Shown: positions 1-11,361 of the stretch, piece after piece
Layout of the letters: the number at the start of each line of letters is the position of its first letter
Position numbering within the stretch: the stretch's first letter is position 1
Assembly (NCBI GenBank): GCA_963971575.1
Contig: OZ020620.1
Span: forward strand, 43,500,924-43,564,923
Origin: Liopterus haemorrhoidalis
Taxonomy: Eukaryota; Arthropoda; Insecta; Coleoptera; Dytiscidae
Length of the DNA: 64,000 bases
Reading direction: 5' to 3'
Notes under the pieces: model-generated
What the model was told of the DNA's origin: nothing
The model's database searches: none
The model's input: the letters and a program-made list of their open reading frames with translations, nothing else
Made by a program: the position numbers and the translations under genes

Positions 1-165
1 TATGTAATGTAATTGTATATTTGATACATATATGTATTCAATGAGCTGAACATAACGTTATTTTATTATATTATAGTATAAGATATAACTTAATGTAGTA
101 AAACTTGTATGGGACTACGGGCACAGTTGGGACCTTTGGTCTGGAGTGTCCTTTATTTCAATAAA
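1..165 (+). mobile_element. LINE 3' tail (5' side cut by window edge)
   Basis: The end of this stretch (about 111-165) reads as a 3' untranslated tail: a conserved block with 'gggacc.ttggtctg.agtgtcc' followed by an AATAAATAAAT tail. The same block ends the LINE at 4969-5862, so both are 3' ends of one non-LTR retrotransposon family. No coding sequence remains here. Confidence 0.6.
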
Positions 166-175
166 TAAATTTCTA

Positions 176-590
176 GTTAACCGATTTTTACCAAAAGTTG
201 ATCAACTCGTGCCATTGATGTCAAAAGCTTAAATATGAAGTTCCATAAAAATCATTTTAGCCGAATTTGTTCTGGACGTGTACACAGACCGACAGACAGT
301 GCTAAAAATAGTCAAAACGTTATGTGGAGACTTAGTTCGTAGAGATTCATCGATATCTCAAATGTCAAAATCGGTATGTTCACAATACCTTCCTTATATA
401 TGTTGGCGGTCGGTAAAAATAAGACAAACAGACAGACAGACCGACAGACATCATGCTAAAAATAGTCAAAACGTTAAGTAGGGACTCAGTTCGTGGAGAT
501 CCAACGAAATCTCGAAATGTCAAAATCGGTATGATCACAATACCTCCCTTATATATGTTAGCGGTCGGTAAAAATATGAATACTAAAATT
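176..590. repeat. GACA-containing dispersed repeat, copy 1
   Basis: This block is closely matched by 54290-54990: a shared start 'cgatttttaccaaaagttga', a short (GACA)n tract, then 'atgctaaaaatagtcaaaac' and 'atatgttggcggtcggtaaa'. Within this copy the last part occurs twice in tandem (about 302-415 and 453-575), each ending in the 'gcggtcggtaaaaat' motif. I see no coding capacity. It may be a distant relative of the HINE-like family because of the GACA tract, but the flanking sequence differs. Confidence 0.6.
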
Positions 591-655
591 TATTAATTAG
601 AAATACATATGTAAAATACCAGTTAAAAGAAAATACGCAATAAACTAAAAAAATT

Positions 656-1860
656 ATGTAAAGTGTGAATTTTCACATATTTCAGACTTTAGTAGGTATT
701 TTCCGGCTCAGATCAATGTACATTACCTAAATTTTTATCAGGTTTTTGGTTTAACCCTTTTTGGTAAAAGGGTGCGGGACAAGAACTTTTTTAATACATT
801 TTTGGCTAAAATCGTGTTAAAAGAAACGAATTTCAAAAAACTATCTATTGTTCCTTCTTCTAAGTCTTTCTTTTGATACCACACAATATATTAAAACAAA
901 AAATTATCAACGACAAAAAAAGACAATTTTCGAAAAACTTATCAAAAATTCCTGCTGAACTAGTCCGGTTCTCATCAATGTTCACAGAGATTTATTTTTT
1001 TAAGATTTTTTAGATCATACCAGCTGAGAGATACGGTGGGGGACAAAAGTTTTTTGACACATTTTTTTGACAAGTAAAATGATTTTTCAAAAATAAAAAT
1101 TTGTTTGTTGATCCACGCATTAAAATGTTTCATTTGGCATTCCAATCAAAATAAAAAAAAATATATATATATATAATTATTTTATTAAATACATAATTGT
1201 TTATATTTTACTCGGGATGTGATTTTTTAAAATTTCTTTATTTTTCCTATGTGGGTCAAAGAGTTGTATAAGCACTCCAAATTTCAATTTTTTATGTTAA
1301 TAAAAACACCTATATTTATAGGTGTTTTATTGGGTTTTTGTCGATACATAAAAACACAGTTAATCAAATATTTAAAATGATTTTATTATTTGCTTACTAG
1401 TTTCGGTTTGATCTAAACCATTATCAAAGCCTAAAAATAAGTACAGAATTAATATAATAAATTGCATAACAAATAAATATTGCTAAACATTGTTACACTT
1501 ACTTGCGAAAAACACATATAAAAAAATGCAGAATTAAAATTATTTTAATATAATTTAAAACATATTAAAATTGTTACATGTTAATTTAACGGATTTTTTT
1601 TTTCTTATCTCCTTCAGGTTGGGACATCGTTAAGTTACACGTCAACTAAGTTAAAAAAGATTTTTTAAAAAATAGAACTACCGTAATTTCTAATTGAAGT
1701 TAGTTATACTTGTAAAAGATAACACCAATACATTTATCTACGAAATACGGTCAAGAATTCTTTTTATTTCTATGTTAAGGCGTTTAGCTACAATTTCTAC
1801 CGTACAGACAGACAGACACATGAGTGACGTTATAATAGTTTTTTGGTGGTCATACCTACA
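656..1860 (-). mobile_element. HINE/DINE-1-like repeat, interrupted copy
   Basis: The minus-strand 3' end module with the GTGTGAA-TT-TTCACAC type stem-loop starts at about 660. The body matches the copies at 35867-36936 and 58805-59847. The opposite end at 1776-1860 keeps 'gctacaatttctaccgtaca', a short GACA run and 'tcatacctaca'. The copy is split by a 470-bp insertion (1301-1770), and its outer end is cut off by the TIR element starting at 1869. Confidence 0.6.
1301..1770. mobile_element. Unclassified 470-bp insertion with 8-bp target duplication
   Basis: TATGTTAA flanks this block on both sides (1293-1300 and 1771-1778). Removing the block and one TATGTTAA leaves the surrounding HINE-like repeat at exactly the length of its paralogues. 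An 8-bp duplication is typical of hAT transposons. However, I see no clear terminal inverted repeats, only a hairpin at 1303-1329 near the left end. There is no coding sequence. Confidence 0.55.
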
Positions 1861-1868
1861 TGCATTAA

Positions 1869-2860
1869 GGATTCCACACACCAAAGCGGCCGCGGTGGCG
1901 CCATGGTAGCGATACGACTAGCGATCAGGTCTCCTCACACTAACGCGGTGGGAGTGGCGGTAGCGGTAGCGATCAGTTAGTGAATCACGGTATATAGTTG
2001 TATGATAATATTGATTGCGAGAACACAATAGAATAATTAATTGTATGTAGAGGAAAAATAATAATCTACTCACAGTCTGTTTCAAACAGTTAGGCGGAAC
2101 TAAATGGGAATTTCGTTCTTTTAGGTTGGAAAAGGGACCTTGCTTGGGTTATTTCATTTTTCACGTTGGAATGTCAAAATTTAAAATTCCAACAATGAAA
2201 CCATGGAAACGAATGACATATGTCAAACTTAAATTAATTTTCTTACATATTTTAATGACAAAAAATAAATAAATGGGATATTTGTATTAAGAATGACACA
2301 AAAAATCAAAATATAAAGAAAATGACATTTTAAAATGATATTAACCTTAACCAAAAAATGTTTGTTGCATGTATGATTTACAAAGCTTAAACAAAATGGC
2401 TGAAAAGCATGATTTAAACGATGAAAGTAACTAGATTGCAAAATCTAGTTCCGCCTAACCGTTTGGAACAGACTTTACTATCAATTTCCAAAAGTTTTCC
2501 TATTTCGTTCCACACTTTATTTGTTTTCCTAATATTCTTGTAATCAGGATGTGCTAAGTCATACAAAATTAAATGATCCTTTACTGATCTATGATTTTTT
2601 CTGTTAAATTATCTATTTTCGACATTATTTTCTTAAATATATTCACTCTGTGGTATATAAACAATGAATATCGCGCGGCCTAACGCAACTTGTTGAGTTC
2701 GACCGCCAGTGTTTGGTGATCGCTAGACTGAACGCTAGATTCGGTGGCGTTCTCAGATAGCTTGTATGTGCGTGGTCTCATTGTATTGTATAGGTTGCGT
2801 TAGGCCGCTGCCGTACGCTACCGTGGCCGCCACCGCGGCCCCTTTGGTGTGTGGAATCCT
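1869..2860. mobile_element. Non-autonomous TIR element, possibly piggyBac-type
   Basis: Inverted termini of about 45 bp are unusually GC-rich: GGATTCCACACACCAAAG at 1869 matches the reverse complement at 2842-2859, followed by matching GGCCGCGGTGGCG blocks. TTAA lies next to both ends (1865-1868 and 2861-2864), which would fit a piggyBac TTAA target, but the palindromic similarity extends further out (ATGCAT on both sides), so the exact ends are uncertain. It has no transposase and contains a 403-bp MITE (2073-2475). Confidence 0.55.
2073..2475. mobile_element. Tc1/mariner-type MITE, copy 1
   Basis: About 29-bp inverted termini (AGTCTGTTTCAAACAGTTAG at the left) close on 'gttccgcctaaccgtttgga' at the right. 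A near-identical copy lies at 54545-54952. The right flank is TA; the left flank is CA, so one target base has probably mutated. The interior is non-coding; its short minus-strand ORF is shared by both copies but resembles nothing I know. Confidence 0.75.
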
Positions 2861-2864
2861 TTAA

Positions 2865-3977
2865 AATGCATTTAAAAAAAGTTATTAAAATCAATACAAT
2901 AAACGCAAAAATTCAATACAAAAAGTATAATAAAAAATACGTATAAAACAATTAAAATACGGGACTCGAAAGGGAGATAGTAGGCGCCCATTATGAGACT
3001 GGCCCCACTATTTTAAATATCTTGCAACAACTATTGTTTAAATAAACTTTTTAACTCGTGTTTTTAAAAAGTGTTAAATTTTCTTGGTACATTTCCACGG
3101 TGCTAACCTTGTTTAATATTTGTTATTTTGTGATGTATAGAAATATGGTAATTCAACATTCATACAACAAACTGTAAAACTTTTTTTTATAAGACGCTAT
3201 CTTTTCCCGTTTCAATTTTGCAGTCTCAGAAGTTATACGTCTGAACAATTTTCGGTCAAATATATTTACGAAAACTTTTTTAGGTTAGAAAAATTTGCAG
3301 CGAAGTCAACTGGAACTCAACAAATCATTGGTGAACCAGTGGAACTTGAGCCCTTTTTACATGCCTCAACAATTTAACTTAAAACTTTAACGCAAAGTTT
3401 GCAATTCTCCTAAAGTTTAAATCTTAAAATACTTTATGTCACATTACGTTGATGCGATTCTACAACGGTATACCTCATCGGAAATAACTTTCGAGTAAGC
3501 ATTTTATTTACTTTGGCTATTAAAGGTGGGTTTGATTTTATTGTTCGGAGAAACTCATTTATCAGATTTATGTCTGGATGCAGCAAGAATATTTCTAAGA
3601 TTGTTTGACACATGGCTTGCTAAAATCATTCTTAAAAACTGCTTATCAAACACAAAATGAAACTTTACAATAACTCAAATAAATAAAATTATACGGAAAG
3701 AAAGCAGAGTTGAATTCAGTTTTGGGGTCGACTCAGACACAAATATTTAATACTTGTTTATACAGAGATAATTGGGTCAATCAAAAAGTTGCACTGACAA
3801 TCTGTCCTTATACGCCTATCGAGGCGTTTGGAATCTATTATTACACTGCCCAACAAAATAATTTTTTTATCTTAGTGCCGGAAAAGTAAGAACTGATTTT
3901 GGATATTTTTGATGTGCTGATTCCAAAAATACCTGACTCTTTTTCGTAGCAGCTCTAGTTTTTGAGATACAGACTAA
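2865..3977. other. No feature recognised
   Basis: This is AT-rich sequence without a supported ORF, terminal repeats or similarity to other parts of the window. The decayed gene at 3978 may extend a little further upstream, but I could not follow its frame there. Confidence 0.4.
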
Positions 3978-4715
3978 TTGATTTTAGTTTTTTATCTAAA
4001 AACGGTAAACTTCCTCTTTGGACAGCAAAGTGGATATACAAAATATCCTTGTTTTTTATATCTTTGGGACAGCAGAGCTAATGATCAGCATTGGGTTAAC
4101 AGAAATTGGGTGATTTCCATTGAGAAATGTCATAATTCAAGAAAAACAAAACGTTGTTAACGAACCTTTGGTTGCGAGAGAGAAAATTATATTTCCACCC
4201 TTGAATATCAAGTTTGGGCTTATGTAGCCATTTTTGAAGACTTTAAATCGGGATGGACTTTGTGTAGGCTACTTGACACGTAAATTTCTTGGGATTAACT
4301 CTGAAAAACTGAAAGCCAGAATATTTCATGGTCCTCATATAAGGCAACCTACTGAAGATCCACAATCCAATCCAACCGCATCAATGAACGAGATTGAATC
4401 TAATTCTTGGTGTTCATTTATTCAAGTAGTACAAAATTTTCTTGGAAATCAGAAGGCAGAGAATTAGTGGAAAATATGCTTTCCAACTTTAATATTCTCG
4501 GTTGTATTATTGGGCCACTTACCAGAAAACCTATATGATTTTAGTGAAGAACCGGGGGAATGATTCCATCAGGACAGAAAACTATGGAAGATAGATATCA
4601 AGGAAAATAAGATAGCCGCATGATGGCCTACTACTGTTGGAGTCTTGAGAAAGACTGTTCTGGTAAACTCCATGCTAGAAAGTCGTACAAATGAACAGTT
4701 TTAAGTGATAAGTGA
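3978..4715 (+). pseudogene. Decayed copy of a repeat-borne insect protein family
   Basis: Several frames together spell an ordered set of conserved blocks: a glycine/tyrosine block with KYPCFLYLWDSRA (about 4030-4085), a GYLTRKF block followed by FHGPHIRQ (about 4265-4350), a FLGNQKAEN block (about 4435-4465), a LPENLYDFSEEPGE-FHQD block with an in-frame stop (about 4515-4580), and MMAYYCWSL then KLHARKSY (about 4620-4690). From memory, this order matches an uncharacterised protein family present in many copies in arthropod and cnidarian genomes and usually annotated without a function. It probably travels with a transposable element, but I cannot name which. At least two stops and several frameshifts show it is dead. 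It has no obvious introns. Confidence 0.6.
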
Positions 4716-4968
4716 TGAATGTATATTTATCTACTTAGTGAAATAAATACCTTACTTTGTCTCTTTTGTGTTTGTAACTGGCAGTTGGAGCAAATACTAA
4801 TAGTAATAACGTGAAAAATACACAAGTTAAGAAATAAGATATTTTATTGTAAAAGAGGCCAATATAGCGTATCTCAAAAACAAGATCTGATAGACCAAAT
4901 CTGACGGCTATTTTGGATTCTGTGCCCAAAAATTACCTAGAGACAGTTAAAAACTCGCAGGCACCAAA

Positions 4969-5862
4969 ATGTCTGTTGGGCTGTGTTATTATTTAGGAAG
5001 AACAATAATTTTCTTAATATTCTGTTGGATGGATAATTTGCTATTTAATTATAAAAGGAGCAACACTTGCCTGCAAATAGCTAAGGTAATAAAAGATCTA
5101 GGCATAATTTTTTATGAAAGTCTCAGCTTTGTAACTCTAACATATATAACCAAAACGGTCAGTGAATATTATAAGTTGATTGGGTTTATATTGAGAATGG
5201 GAAGGAATTTCCGGAGAACACAGATGTATATAACATTATTTAATAGTCTGGTAAGAAGTAATTTGGAATATGGGTCTGTGGTATGGTCTCCCTTTCATTT
5301 CAAATACATAAAACTTATTGAGTTAGTACAAACGAAATTTTTGGGAAGTGTGGAATTTAGAACAACAGACCTATAACCTAGATATGAATCATCTGAGGTA
5401 TTATTTGCAAAATATTCAGTATCAGCATTAAGTAAAAGACGTAATACTAGTAGCTTACTTCTGCTGTACAAAATACTAAATGGCGGCCTGTGTTGTTCGG
5501 AAATCCTTTCTAAGATTAATATCAAAATTCCACGCGTTGGAGCGAGAAGGAAAAATATACTATTTCAAGTTGGGTCGCTAGAACAGATCATTACAGAATG
5601 AGCCCCAATGGATGGTACCACTCTATTACCAGACTCTACAAATCAATGAAGACATTGACTTGTTTTATATGAATTTAGTTGTGTTCAAAAAGTTTATCTT
5701 GGACGTATAATTTTTTCTTCCTCTTCCACATTTCTTCTCATTTTCTTGCATATTTAATAAATAGGTATAAGTTGTATGTAGTAAATGTATATGTACATTT
5801 ATGTATGGGCACATTTGGGACCATTGGTCTGTAGTGTCCTTAATTAAATAAATAATTGGCAG
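4969..5862 (+). mobile_element. LINE 3' end with RT C-terminal remnant (Jockey/CR1-like)
   Basis: The ORF 4969-5376 (135 aa) covers the region after the catalytic YADD box of a non-LTR reverse transcriptase. It contains an IKDLGI box (about residues 41-47), SLVRSNLEYGSVVWSP (about 91-106) and IELVQTKFL. Upstream domains are missing and downstream coding sequence is broken (stop at 5374). The element ends in the same 3' tail as 1-165, with an AATTAAATAAATAA end near 5862. It is a 5'-truncated dead copy. The clade assignment is by motif only. Confidence 0.7.
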
Positions 5863-6007
5863 TTGTTGATTTCAAAACGAATATATGACATGTTTCTTAT
5901 TCATACTACAGTGGCAACATTTATTACAGTGGTGACATATGTGTAAATATTTTTTATTGGTCCTGGCAGAAAATAGTGGAGTAAAGGTAAGCATTGTTTG
6001 TCTTAAG

Positions 6008-6212
6008 CATGCCGATGAAAAGAATTAAAGTTTGTATCATAAAACCCCTTTAAAAAAATTGGCATGCGACCCTCGTTGGCCCAAGGGTGGAAAATTTCGG
6101 AAAAGTTTTGTGAAATCACCCAAAATTTTTCCGAAATTTTCCACCTTTGGTCCGCATGCCATTTTTTTATAGGGGCTTTATGACACAAACTTTAATTATT
6201 TTCATCGGCATG
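6008..6212. repeat. Foldback element (long inverted repeat)
   Basis: Two arms of about 80-95 bp (6008-6105 and 6128-6212) are near-perfect reverse complements, separated by only about 20 nt. The outer ends read CATGCCGATGAAAA and TTTTCATCGGCATG. The left arm carries about 11 extra bases (ACCCTCGTTGG region) that are absent from the right arm. It is a MITE-like foldback with no coding content and no obvious target duplication. Confidence 0.75.
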
Positions 6213-6640
6213 AAGACGCGGAAAATCATATTTTTTATTACAAGATCACGTGACCTCTTGAGCCCTTTGGGACCCTGAAAATCGCATGCCTATAATTTTT
6301 GAGACTTTAAATTTATTTTAACTTTCTTTTGATAAAAGGGCAAGCATTATTAAATCAGAGAAAAACACAATATTTGGAAAAAAGTGGAAATGCAATTTTC
6401 CATATAACCGGAAAGCGTGCAGGGGTTTAGTACCCTCCTTCCTTTGTTGTTATAGGGTAAATATTCTCTCCTCCAAAAGGCATGCTGTATGAAATCGGAG
6501 ACCATAAACTGTCATGAGCTCCTGGTCTCATACCTTGTTTTCCTCCTTTGGGTCGCGACATTAACGGAGTTCCCTAATTTGGGTCGCGGCTCAAAAAGAT
6601 TAAGAACCCTTGCTGTAAGAGATTGACTGTTTTCATGATA
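6213..6640. other. No feature recognised
   Basis: I see no ORF, repeat end or structural RNA signal here. Confidence 0.4.
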
Positions 6641-6641
6641 C

Positions 6642-7237
6642 CCTTTTCACACTAGATCTTTAAGATCGGATGTTAAAGTGAATGTATCTTTAAACGCTAA
6701 TGTGAAACCGTACGGCCTCGTCTAAACACAACCGATGTTTAAGACAGAGATCTGCGTCTTGAACTTCGTCCGCATTACCAACTTAATTTCAATTATAAAA
6801 AAATACTCCTTGACTTTGTGCTGTCAACATTTTATATTATCATAAACAAGAATACTGTATTATATCGACGTTATAAGAAGTTTATACTTATTGTTATAAT
6901 AAAATTATTTATTTTAATAATATGTTTAATAAAATACCGTGCTACAATAATTGAGATAAAATGTATCGACTTACATGTTGATACAGGTGTAATATATTCT
7001 TTATTGTAGTGCCTTTATTGTAGAATGAAATGAAATATCCTTAATTGTTTATAATAATTCAAAATGTGCGTATGCGCAGACAGTTCAAAACTGGTAATTT
7101 CATGACGGTAACTTAAGGACAAAATTACTGTAACTGATGACAGCATCGGAGATTTAAACATCAAGTGTGAAAGCATACCGATCTTAAACATCGGTGAACT
7201 TTAAGTTCACTCGTCTTAAAGATCTAGTGTGAAAAGG
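6642..7237. mobile_element. MITE with 24-bp perfect TIRs
   Basis: CCTTTTCACACTAGATCTTT followed by AAGA (6642-6665) is perfectly mirrored at 7214-7237. Inside the TIRs, further subterminal inverted pieces based on 'cttaaacatcgg' occur. The interior is AT-rich and non-coding. I could not define the target duplication, so the superfamily is open. Confidence 0.75.
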
Positions 7238-8085
7238 ATATGATTAAACAACGAGTAAACAACCAATGAGACCTCTTATTCTGTGAAAGTGTTTGTTCCA
7301 CGTAATGTTTTGTGACGCATCAAAATAAATATGTCTCCATAAGTTGTATTTTATAAAGTTTAGCATTTTCGTTTTAAATGATATGAAGTTTAGCAGAGAC
7401 AAACCACACGAAATGCTTGCTCCGTCTTTCCTATCACATATCAGATATATGTCCAAGTTTTTCAGTTTTATCCAAATAAAATATACGATTCTGTGCTAAC
7501 TCAACGCTGTGAAAATTTTTATCTACTTACATTTTGCTTTCGTGTGTTTCGTTTATTTTTGTGTATTTTGTTGTTTCCTGAAGAAAATGGAAACCGGATA
7601 TGAAAGATTCGATAAAATAAATTGGGTTTATTAAATGTTTTTACGGTCCTTATTTTGTTATTTCTTATTGATTTGTGTTCCGAGCAGTGAATTGTTTCTT
7701 GTCAAATGGAAGGGAAATCGTTCTGACAACACATTTGTTTTCATATAATGTTCTTTAACGTACATTTCAATTTTCTATAACGGGTTATTTATTCCACTAA
7801 ATTATTATCATTATCTTAAAGACAGCAGATTTCATTTTCAGGATTTCATAGTGAAACGTTATTCCATTAACGGCTGTCTGCCTGCTAAGAAAAAATTTTG
7901 GACGAAAGAAATGACAAAATGAAATAGTAAATATTAATCAACTAAATATACTAAATTAATAAACTTAACTAAAAAATAATTAATAAATATTCAAATTATT
8001 AAAAAAATAATTATAATAATTTCTTATTTCTTGGAGTTTCATGCTGCTAGTCTACTAATTTTTTATCAATCTTCGAATTAAATTT
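7238..8085. other. No feature recognised
   Basis: This is AT-rich sequence with no supported ORF and no similarity that I could see to other parts of the window. Confidence 0.4.
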
Positions 8086-8233
8086 TTAGGGTTTTGTAGG
8101 CATGACTGCCAAAAGACCCTTATAAAGAACGTTTGTCTGTACAGTAGAAATTATAGCCTAACGGCTGAATATAGAAAACCGAAATTTGACATGCTTATAC
8201 AAATCTTTGCCCCACATATAGGGAAAATACTAA

Positions 8234-8369
8234 GGGCCGGTTTCTGAAAGCTTAGTAAACTATAAGCAAATGGTCAACTACGGTCACAATATAATAATCC
8301 CATAAGTAAACATAGCAACCATTATCTAACTATTTGATTATAGTTAACTAAGCTTTCAGAAACCGGCCC
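8234..8369. mobile_element. PIF/Harbinger-type MITE
   Basis: This 136-bp element has inverted termini GGGCCGGTTTCTGAAAGCTT and a TAA target on each side (8231-8233, 8370-8372). The paralogous HINE-like copies have the uninterrupted site 'aaaatactaaaacat' where this copy has 'aaaatactaa...taagagtt'. The insertion and its 3-bp duplication are therefore seen directly. A 3-bp T-A target and GGG-starting ends are typical of Harbinger-driven MITEs. Confidence 0.85.
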
Positions 8370-9796
8370 TAAGAGTTCAAGAAAACACATCAAGATATAA
8401 ATATAAACAAATATGTATCTGATGAAAAAATAAATATTCATTTAATATTTTGAATGGGCTATCAAAACAATGTAGATAAACATGCACATTTTTATTTTTG
8501 AAAAATTATTTTTAAAGGATTTTCGCCAAATCTTTTGTCCCCCACCCTATTTCTCAGAGGGGTTGATCTAAAAATCTGAAATAATCTCAATAATGTACAT
8601 TGATGAGTACTGGAATGTTTCAACATGAATTTTTGATCAGATTATTTTTCGAAAAATAAAGATTTTTTTGTCGTTGAAAAAAAAAATATTTTTTTTTTTT
8701 AAATTTATTTTGTGGTATCAAAAAAAGTTCTTACATAGGTACATTGATTAAGGAACAAAAAGTTGTTTTTCAATTTTTTTTTTTTTATTTTTATAAGATT
8801 TTTTCCAGAAATGTACTAAAAAATGTACTAAAAAATGTACTTGAATAATGTCCTTTGGTTAAACTAAGAATCTGAAAAAATTGTAAGTAATGTATATTGA
8901 TCTAAACCGGAAACGTATAAGATGAATTTTTGATAAGATTTTGTTTTTGGAAAATATTGCAAGTTTTGTGTTTTTTAAAAAAGCAATAATTTTTTAATTA
9001 TTTCTAATAAGGTTATGGATTTTTTGTATTTATTGTTATATATATTGATATTTTCTTAAGGTAGTGTTGGTCTTTTTTTAAATTAAAAATATAATAAAAA
9101 ATTAACAGCTGAGAATCGAGTTCATGTGTTTAGACTGTAGTGTGTAATATTCAGTAGGATTTGCCTATATTATACGTCATGATTCAACCTGGTGTTTAAA
9201 TTACTTTTTTGTTTTTAAGGTATTAAAGAGAAATGATTATAATTCAAATAACATATTGTTAATAGTGAGAAATACTTTTCTGAAATTCAAAAATATGGAG
9301 CCATTTATCAGTATTGAGAAGTGACATTACCGTTAGCGGCGCTGTAATACAAGACAATATGGCTGAATTGTCTAGTATTCAGCTGTGAATATGCTAACAG
9401 GGAACAGGTTAATTTAAGCACAGTACATTTTTATTTTATGAAAATGTATCTATCGACGTTCTAACAAAAAATCAACACTAGAACATATGTAATAATTTCA
9501 GAGAGTACTACAGTCGTGCAGTACAATGTTTGACCACCAGACTGCGTATCCGAGCGTGTCAGTTCTCAATATTCCTTATCAGTTTAATGAAGACTTGAAT
9601 ACGAAGCAGATGCAGATACAATCGCTGGGATTTTTTTATTTAAATTTTATTATGACGAAGTTTTCGCAAATTATTGAAATTTTGTTTAAAAATTTTAAAT
9701 AGAATGTCTCACTCAAATAACGAATACAAATGTTTATGAAAAAACTGTTGATTTTGATGAGATTATAGAATAAATAGTAAGAATATTATTATTTAT

Positions 9797-10430
9797 TCAT
9801 ATATATATATATATATATATATTATTAATAATTTTATAAATATCTAGAGAGTTAGTAGCAAGTAGCGTCTGAAGATTGGTAGGTAAGGATATTTTTGGAC
9901 TTGCTAAATTTTGTATGAATAAGTAACGATTGCGAAAATGAATTGGGCACTCAAACAATAAATGGTTCGAATCGCTGACAGACAAATTATATCACACGGA
10001 CAGAAAGAAAACGACACCATATTAATTCTATGCAGATGATATGGAGAGAAGGTGTGATTAAATCTAAGCCGGATAAAAGTATATATAAAAGATCTGCATT
10101 GGTAGGAAGAAAATCATAGCTTTCGAGGAAGAAGAGGTTGAATTTGACCATAGTATGATCCTTTGAACTGTAGAGAATCAATAAATTCTTCTTGCCATTG
10201 GTTGTATATGGAAGATTTGAAGATTGGCATAATCTCATTACTGTTAGAGGAATATTTAAGAGGAGGCCATTTACAGCTGCTTCTTTGGCTAGAAGATCGA
10301 CATCAAAACATCAAAATGTTGAACTCAAAATCTGAGTGGCCTTTAATTCAGCATATTTTTATAATTTTACCATTGATCGTAAGATCGTTAAGGCATTTAA
10401 TAACATAATAAATTAGTGAATAATTCTTTT
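9797..10430 (-). mobile_element. LINE ORF2 C-terminal fragment
   Basis: Read on the minus strand, about 10230-10010 contains WQEEF, KGSYYGQIQP, a degraded PWF-like position with a TGA stop, and then RLRFNHTFSPYHLHRI leading to a CPCD half-knuckle. After one frameshift, 9985-9797 continues with SDSNHLLFECPI. This is the region after the RNase H domain in Jockey/I-type LINEs, ending with the terminal zinc-knuckle (C-C-H-C). The fragment ends in an (AT)n tract at about 9800-9822. It interrupts a HINE-like repeat whose paralogue at 44.4 kb lacks it. Confidence 0.7.
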
Positions 10431-10617
10431 TCTCAAATCCAGGGCAAATCAATTTTTGACGGCGCGTGGGTACTCTTAAGTTCAATTATCTCAATAATAG
10501 TAAAATGTTTCTAATGCGAAATATTTCTAAACGTCCAGTATTTTGTTGGCTTTTTCCACTTATTAAATACCTATAAAATCCTGAAATGTGTTAAAATTCA
10601 CACTTCACATCAGTTTT

Positions 10618-11195
10618 TTGTTCATAATTTTTGGTGGAATCACTTTCTTAATCATCTATAATCATGAGTATTAACAATGTGCTATTTTTGTTCGTAAACG
10701 TTGTAATTTGGTAACGTCTTAGTCGTTGGGCAGAAGCAGAAGCAGAGGCAGAGGTCCTGGTATAAATCACTGGAAGTGTCTGGCGCCGGTCGTGGTTTAA
10801 TTATCGGTCCCTATATATCAACTCATGTGCTGGACTCATATTTTATCAACACACCTCATTCAGCAGCTACCCTGCTGTATTGCCTTCGCCTGCCCGTATG
10901 CCGTACACTGCACGATCATCCAACACCGCCCACACATATTCTCTTGCTAAATTAAGCCAAAACATATTTCATACAAATAATTAAAATATTACCTATCTCA
11001 TTACGGGTAGTTATTTGTCAAGAGTAAAAAATAGCAATTAAAAGTAAAATAAAGAGTAATAAAAGAGTAAACACAAATAAATTAGAATAAAAGTCTGTTC
11101 GAAAAACTGAATATGCGCAGGGTGAAGGTAAAAGGCTGTAAAGGGACAGTTACCAACAGATATCATAGATCAAAATCGACACGATCAAGGTACAT
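10618..11195. other. No feature recognised; 10730-10935 has higher GC
   Basis: A short GCAGAA/GCAGAG run (about 10731-10758) and a GC-richer stretch to about 10935 stand out from the surroundings, but I found no open frame with splice signals that would make it an exon. Confidence 0.3.
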
Positions 11196-11200
11196 TAGCC

Positions 11201-11275
11201 AACGGAGTGGCCGAGCGCATTAAGTCGTGCGGTTTTAGACTGGTAGAAACAGTCTAAGGTCTGGGCAGCAAGCCA
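11201..11275 (+). repeat. tRNA-like (Ser/Leu-like) 5' half, SINE or tRNA relic
   Basis: GAGTGGCCGAGCGCATTAAG resembles the start and D-arm (A-box region) of tRNA-Ser or tRNA-Leu. It is followed by an anticodon-arm-like inverted repeat (TTAGACTG...CAGTCTAA). No B box (GGTTCGANNCC) follows, so this is at best a broken tRNA gene or the head of a tRNA-derived SINE. Confidence 0.4.
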
Positions 11276-11361
11276 CTTGTTGCTGCTGAGGACTGCATTG
11301 TAGATTGAAATGATTCCAGTATTATTATAAATACACTATTTAATTTAAAGAAAGTTTAAGT

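Larger units (their letters stand above)
8086..10617 (+). mobile_element. HINE/DINE-1-like repeat, long subfamily copy
   Basis: It starts with the family's 5' subterminal repeat (AGGGTTTTGTAGGCATGAC), followed by the conserved 'agcctaacggctgaatatag' block and the 'tttgccccacata' block, and ends with the shared 3' module and stem-loop near 10553-10617. The part from about 8990 to 9640 plus the end is also found, inverted, in the copy at 44369-45170. The (GTCT)n tract has shrunk to a remnant. Two insertions lie inside: a Harbinger-type MITE (8234-8369) and a LINE fragment (about 9765-10520). Confidence 0.55.

Noticed and set aside
1869..2860. Firm assignment to piggyBac
   Set aside because: TTAA is present on both sides, but the surrounding palindromic similarity makes the exact ends ambiguous and the termini do not match known ones from memory.
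10730..10935. Possible host exon (higher GC)
   Set aside because: No open frame bounded by plausible splice sites and no recognisable protein motif.
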